Assembly: GCA_004557075.1 (NCBI GenBank)
Contig: SFEX01000044.1
Span: forward strand, 1 to 7,870
Source: Clostridiales bacterium
GTDB lineage: Bacteria > Bacillota > Clostridia > Oscillospirales > Oscillospiraceae
Reading direction: 5' to 3'
DNA: 7,870 nucleotides
Shown here: piece by piece, positions 4,927 to 7,870 of the stretch
How positions within the stretch are numbered: position 1 is the stretch's first letter
Layout of the letters: every line of letters begins with the position of its first letter
The notes under the pieces: generated by a model
The model's input: the letters and a program-made list of their open reading frames with translations, nothing else
Database searches by the model: none
Told to the model about the DNA's origin: nothing
Translations under genes and position numbers: made by a program

Positions 4927-7131
4927 TTGAAAGTTTTACATCTTATATCCGGCGGCGATTCGGGCGGCGCTAAAACCCACGTTCTGTCCCTGCTGAAGGA
5001 TCTCAACGAGAGCATAACGGCCGACCTCGTGTGTTATATGGAGGGAGCCTTCTCCCGCGAGGCGAGGGCGCTCGGCATACCCGTAACCGTTATAGACGGC
5101 GGCTTCAGAGCGGGGCTTCGCGGCACGCGGGAGCTGATAAAAAGCGGCGGCTACGATGTCGTCCACTGCCACGGCAGCCGCGCGAATCTTACCGGCGCGA
5201 TACTGAAAAAGGGCTTTGATATTCCCTTTATAAGCACCGTCCACAGCGACTATAAGCTCGACTATCTTGGCCGTCCCCTTGCAAACCTCACCTACGGCAG
5301 CATGAACAGGCTCGCACTGCACGCAATGGACTACCGCGTCTGCGTTTCCGATCAGATGCGCGAAACGCTCATAGCGCGCGGCTTTGACCCGAACGACCTG
5401 TTTGCGATATATAACGGCGTGGATTTCTCCCGACCGAAGCCGAATATAAGCCGCGCCGGGTGGCTGGAGAAGATAGGCTGCGATTTTGCCGACGATACCG
5501 TCATCGTGGGCATCGGCGCAAGGCTTGACCCGGTCAAGGACGTCGCGACGACGGTGCGCGGCTTTGCCGAGGCGGCGGCACAATGCGATAAGCTGCGCCT
5601 GCTCATAGCAGGCGACGGACAGGAGATGGAGACGCTAAAGGCGCTTGCAAAGGAGCTCAAAGTTTCCGACAGAGTGTTTTTCGCGGGCTGGGTGTCCGAC
5701 ATGGACGGCTACTACGCCTCGGTCGATATAAACGTCATCAGCTCCATATCCGAGACCTTCCCCTACGCCGTGACGGAGGCCGCCCGAGCAGGGCTCCCCA
5801 CCGCCGCATCCCGCGTCGGCGGACTGCCAAAGCTCATAATACCCGGGCAGACGGGCATGCTCTTTGAGCCGGGGGATTATAAAACGCTGGGCGAGCACCT
5901 GCTCAAAATGGCGCGGGACAGCGAGCTTCGCCGGAAAATGGGCGAGGCGGTTTACGACAAGGCGCGCCGGGAGTTTTCGACCGAGAGCACCTGCCGCCGC
6001 CAGATCGAGATATATAACGCCGTGCTCAGGCGCCGTGCGCAAAAGCGCTCCGGCGTCGTTATCTGCGGCTCCTACGGCCACGGCAACGCCGGAGATGAGG
6101 CCATACTCAAAGCCATCCTCGGCGAGCTGAGAACAATAGATAAGGACATGCGCATAACCGTTGTGTGCAAGGACAGGAAGCTCATAAATTCCATGCACGC
6201 GGTGAACGCCGTGCAGCGCTGGAGACTGATAGGGCTGTATCGTGAGCTGCGGCGGGCAAAGCTTTTCATCAGCGGCGGCGGCAGTCTCATTCAGGACGTC
6301 ACCAGCCGCAGAAGCCTTATCTATTATCTGCACACAATAAGCAAGGCCAAAAAGCTCGGCTGTCGGGTGCAGATGTACGGCTGCGGCATAGGGCCGATAA
6401 ACAGCGAGATAGACCGACGCCTGTCGGCCTCGGTCATAGACAAATGTGTCGATATCATCACCGTGCGCGACCCGGAGAGCGCGAAGCTGCTGAATGAGCT
6501 CTGCGTGACAAAGCCGGAGATAATACTCGCCGCCGACCCGGTGCTGAATATTTCCGTCAGAGCCGAAGAGGAAGCCGAGCGGTTTTTGGAGCAGTGCGGC
6601 ATAGACCACGGGGAGGATCTCATATGCGTCAGCATGCGGCCGTGGCCGGGCTTTTTTGAAAAAAGCGCCGATATATCGGAAGCTCTGCGCTACTGCCATG
6701 AAAAATACGGGCTTAAAACGGTGCTGATGCCGATGAACTATAAAAAGGACCTCGCGGTGTCAAGGCACACGGCCGAGACGGCGGGGGTGCCCTTCACCGT
6801 TTTGCCGGATATAGACGATGCCGAGCTTGCGATCGCGGTCATGAAGAAGATGAAGCTCGTGCTTGCCATGCGGCTGCACTGCCTGCTGTATGCCGCCTGC
6901 GCGGGCATTCCTGCGGTGGGCGTCAGCTACGACCCCAAGGTCTCCGGATTTTCCGAATACCTCGGCGGTTACAGCATTGACCTGTACAGCGTAACGGCCG
7001 AATCGCTCAAGCAGTGCATCGACATGGTGCTCTCCGGCTCCGGCAGGGAGAGAAGGCTCCGCAGTCTGGCGGATATAAAGGAAAAGGAAAAGCTCAACAT
7101 AGCCGCGGCAAAGCGTCTGCTTGAGGATTAA
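4927..7131 (+). CDS. csaB: GT4 glycosyltransferase fused to CsaB-type polysaccharide pyruvyltransferase
   Basis: This 734-residue protein has two domains. Residues 1-~372 are a GT-B fold glycosyltransferase of family 4, with N-terminal SGGDSGGAKTHV (8-19), CHGSRAN (81-87), GARLDPVKD (197-205) and the EX7E pair Glu276/Glu284 that contacts the nucleotide sugar. Residues ~376-734 are a CsaB-type pyruvyltransferase, with GSYGHGNAGDEAIL (381-394), SGGGSLIQD (449-457), TVRD (Arg514), MRLHC (His651) and SYDPK (Lys671). The Arg, His and Lys appear to match residues reported as important for PEP binding or catalysis in Paenibacillus CsaB (from memory). CsaB enzymes transfer pyruvate from PEP to a sugar of the secondary cell wall polymer, creating the ligand for SLH-domain proteins. 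No transmembrane segment is seen, so it probably works at the inner membrane face on a lipid-linked intermediate. The GT donor and acceptor are unknown. The gene symbol refers only to the C-terminal half. Confidence 0.9.
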   Translation: MKVLHLISGGDSGGAKTHVLSLLKDLNESITADLVCYMEGAFSREARALGIPVTVIDGGFRAGLRGTRELIKSGGYDVVHCHGSRANLTGAILKKGFDIPFISTVHSDYKLDYLGRPLANLTYGSMNRLALHAMDYRVCVSDQMRETLIARGFDPNDLFAIYNGVDFSRPKPNISRAGWLEKIGCDFADDTVIVGIGARLDPVKDVATTVRGFAEAAAQCDKLRLLIAGDGQEMETLKALAKELKVSDRVFFAGWVSDMDGYYASVDINVISSISETFPYAVTEAARAGLPTAASRVGGLPKLIIPGQTGMLFEPGDYKTLGEHLLKMARDSELRRKMGEAVYDKARREFSTESTCRRQIEIYNAVLRRRAQKRSGVVICGSYGHGNAGDEAILKAILGELRTIDKDMRITVVCKDRKLINSMHAVNAVQRWRLIGLYRELRRAKLFISGGGSLIQDVTSRRSLIYYLHTISKAKKLGCRVQMYGCGIGPINSEIDRRLSASVIDKCVDIITVRDPESAKLLNELCVTKPEIILAADPVLNISVRAEEEAERFLEQCGIDHGEDLICVSMRPWPGFFEKSADISEALRYCHEKYGLKTVLMPMNYKKDLAVSRHTAETAGVPFTVLPDIDDAELAIAVMKKMKLVLAMRLHCLLYAACAGIPAVGVSYDPKVSGFSEYLGGYSIDLYSVTAESLKQCIDMVLSGSGRERRLRSLADIKEKEKLNIAAAKRLLED

Positions 7132-7138
7132 GGGGGAG
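7131..7138 (+). promoter_or_regulatory. Ribosome-binding site setting the PurN-like start
   Basis: AGGGGGAG begins at the last base of the preceding TAA stop and ends six bases before the ATG at 7145. An upstream in-frame ORF extension beginning at 7121 would place this site inside the gene and add eight residues not expected for the family, so it is rejected. Confidence 0.8.
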
Positions 7139-7144
7139 ATTCAT

Positions 7145-7774
7145 ATGATTAGAACAGCGGTTCTCGTTTCCGGCGACGGCAGCAGGCTCCAGACGATTCT
7201 CGACTCCATGTATTTCAGAGAGATACCGAACTTTGAGCTTACCGCCGTCATATCCACCGAGCAAAACGAGTATGCCCTGCGCCGGGCGGCCAACGCCGGG
7301 GTTCAGGCTTTTGTCGTCGAGCCGGGGCTGTTTCCCACGAGAATAAGCTACAGCATGGCCATATCCAACAAGCTCAAGGATATGGACATCGACCTTGTCG
7401 TGCTCGCCGGCTTCAACATGCCGCTGGGCGTCATAGCCTCGCAGTTCCGCAAGCGGATAATCGGCGTGTACCCCGCGCTCGTCCCCGCCTTTGTCGATTG
7501 CGACGAAAGCCCCGCCAGAGCCGCCCTCGAGCGCGGCTGCCGCGTTACGGGAGCCACGGCGTACTTTGCGGATATCGACGGCAATGTCGGCCCCATCATC
7601 GCGCAGCAGGCGGTGGAGATAAAGCAGGGCGACACGCCTGAGACGCTTGAGCGCCGCATCATGGAGGAGGCGGAATGGAAGCTGCTGCCGAGGGCTATAA
7701 TACTGTATTGCCAGAACAGGCTTGAAATTCACGGCGAGCGGGTCGTTATAAGGCCTGAGATACCACATAACTAA
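7145..7774 (+). CDS. PurN-like formyltransferase-fold protein, probably catalytically inactive
   Basis: This 209-residue protein is close in length to PurN (~190-215). It has the phosphate-loop-like start VLVSGDGSRLQTILD (6-20), AVISTEQNEYALRRA (34-48), LVVLAGF (84-90), YPALVPAF (109-116), TGATAYFADIDGNVGP (135-150) and the clostridial PurN ending GDTPETLERRIMEEAEW. PurN transfers formyl from 10-formyl-THF to GAR in purine synthesis. Against E. coli PurN recalled from memory, catalytic N106, H108, H137 and D144 become Gly107, Tyr109, Tyr140 and Asn147. The GAR loop GNGSN becomes GDGSR, MR at 89-90 becomes NM, and the conserved GLH segment after the PxLxP motif is lost. The frame is intact, so it is not a decayed gene; it is likely a pseudoenzyme or a changed enzyme. 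It lies 13 bases after the GT4-csaB stop and is presumably co-transcribed with it. No other pur gene is nearby. Fold assignment is secure; function is not. Confidence 0.85.
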   Translation: MIRTAVLVSGDGSRLQTILDSMYFREIPNFELTAVISTEQNEYALRRAANAGVQAFVVEPGLFPTRISYSMAISNKLKDMDIDLVVLAGFNMPLGVIASQFRKRIIGVYPALVPAFVDCDESPARAALERGCRVTGATAYFADIDGNVGPIIAQQAVEIKQGDTPETLERRIMEEAEWKLLPRAIILYCQNRLEIHGERVVIRPEIPHN

Positions 7775-7786
7775 GTCCAATGGTAT
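7760..7786 (+). other. Weak hairpin across the 3' end of the PurN-like gene
   Basis: ATACCA (7760-7765) can pair with TGGTAT (7781-7786) across a 15-base loop that contains the TAA stop. No T-run follows, so it is not a convincing Rho-independent terminator. No better one is visible before the window ends. Confidence 0.2.
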
Positions 7787-7870
7787 GAAGTCAAGTAGGT
7801 GATGCAAGAAAAACTTAAAGGGAAATCAAGCAAAAGCACCATATAGGAGGCAAAAAGGCAACAGCAATCT
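7775..7870. other. Non-coding window edge, compositionally different
   Basis: The stretch is A-rich and poorer in G+C than the preceding gene. AGGAGG at 7845-7850 is a strong Shine-Dalgarno match, but no start codon follows within the remaining 20 bases. An ATG at 7802 opens a frame of only 14 codons. On the minus strand a frame is open from the window edge to a stop at 7773-7771 (33 codons) without a recognisable family. Nothing here can be assigned. Confidence 0.5.

Noticed and set aside
4936..5583. Long minus-strand frames opposite the GT4-CsaB gene (also 5635-6699)
   Set aside because: They are antisense to a gene with clear motifs throughout. Their products show no domain signature and the starts lack ribosome-binding sites.
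7145..7774. Calling the gene purN or a pseudogene
   Set aside because: The active-site residues of PurN are absent, so the symbol would imply an unsupported function. The frame is intact with conserved flanking motifs, so it is not a decayed gene either.
7094..7807. 237-residue minus-strand frame opposite the PurN-like gene
   Set aside because: It mirrors the plus-strand gene codon pattern and has no recognisable motif. The plus strand has the family signature and a strong Shine-Dalgarno.
7802..7846. 14-codon ORF starting at ATG 7802
   Set aside because: It is very short, with no matching family and no further reading frame. The AGGAGG near its end may belong to a gene outside the window.

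Overview
The window looks like chromosomal DNA of a G+C-rich Clostridia member, most likely Oscillospirales (Oscillospiraceae/Ruminococcaceae-like). The evidence is the protein sequences (a clostridial YgiQ, DUF1294 and a GT4-CsaB protein), strong purine-rich Shine-Dalgarno sites, frequent TTG/GTG starts, and a short GC-rich double-hairpin repeat of a kind I recall from gut Clostridia. The assignment is inference; no 16S or other marker gene is present.

Layout. Bases 1-369 are non-coding and carry small repeats and hairpins. One 50-bp element forms a good Rho-independent terminator on the minus strand. Bases 4824-370 are a minus-strand operon of four genes with overlapping or nearly abutting ends: a histidine phosphatase-GNAT fusion, a calcineurin-like phosphoesterase with a C-terminal SH3-like tail, a YgiQ-family radical SAM protein, and a small DUF1294 membrane protein. 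Bases 4825-4926 are an AT-rich divergent promoter region. Bases 4927-7774 are a plus-strand pair: a 734-residue protein joining a GT4 glycosyltransferase to a CsaB-type polysaccharide pyruvyltransferase, then a PurN-like protein. The last ~95 bases hold no gene I can support and look compositionally different.

How the genes may work together. The GT4-CsaB protein probably adds a sugar to a cell-wall glycan intermediate and pyruvylates it, the modification that in other Firmicutes anchors SLH-domain proteins. The downstream PurN-like protein keeps the formyltransferase fold signatures. However, by hand alignment with E. coli PurN as I remember it, all the catalytic positions are changed (N106 to G, H108 to Y, H137 to Y, D144 to N), as are the substrate-loop residues. 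It is therefore unlikely to be a working GAR transformylase and is the most interesting object here. The minus-strand operon looks like a housekeeping or regulatory set (two phosphatases, an acetyltransferase, a radical SAM enzyme) with no obvious single pathway.
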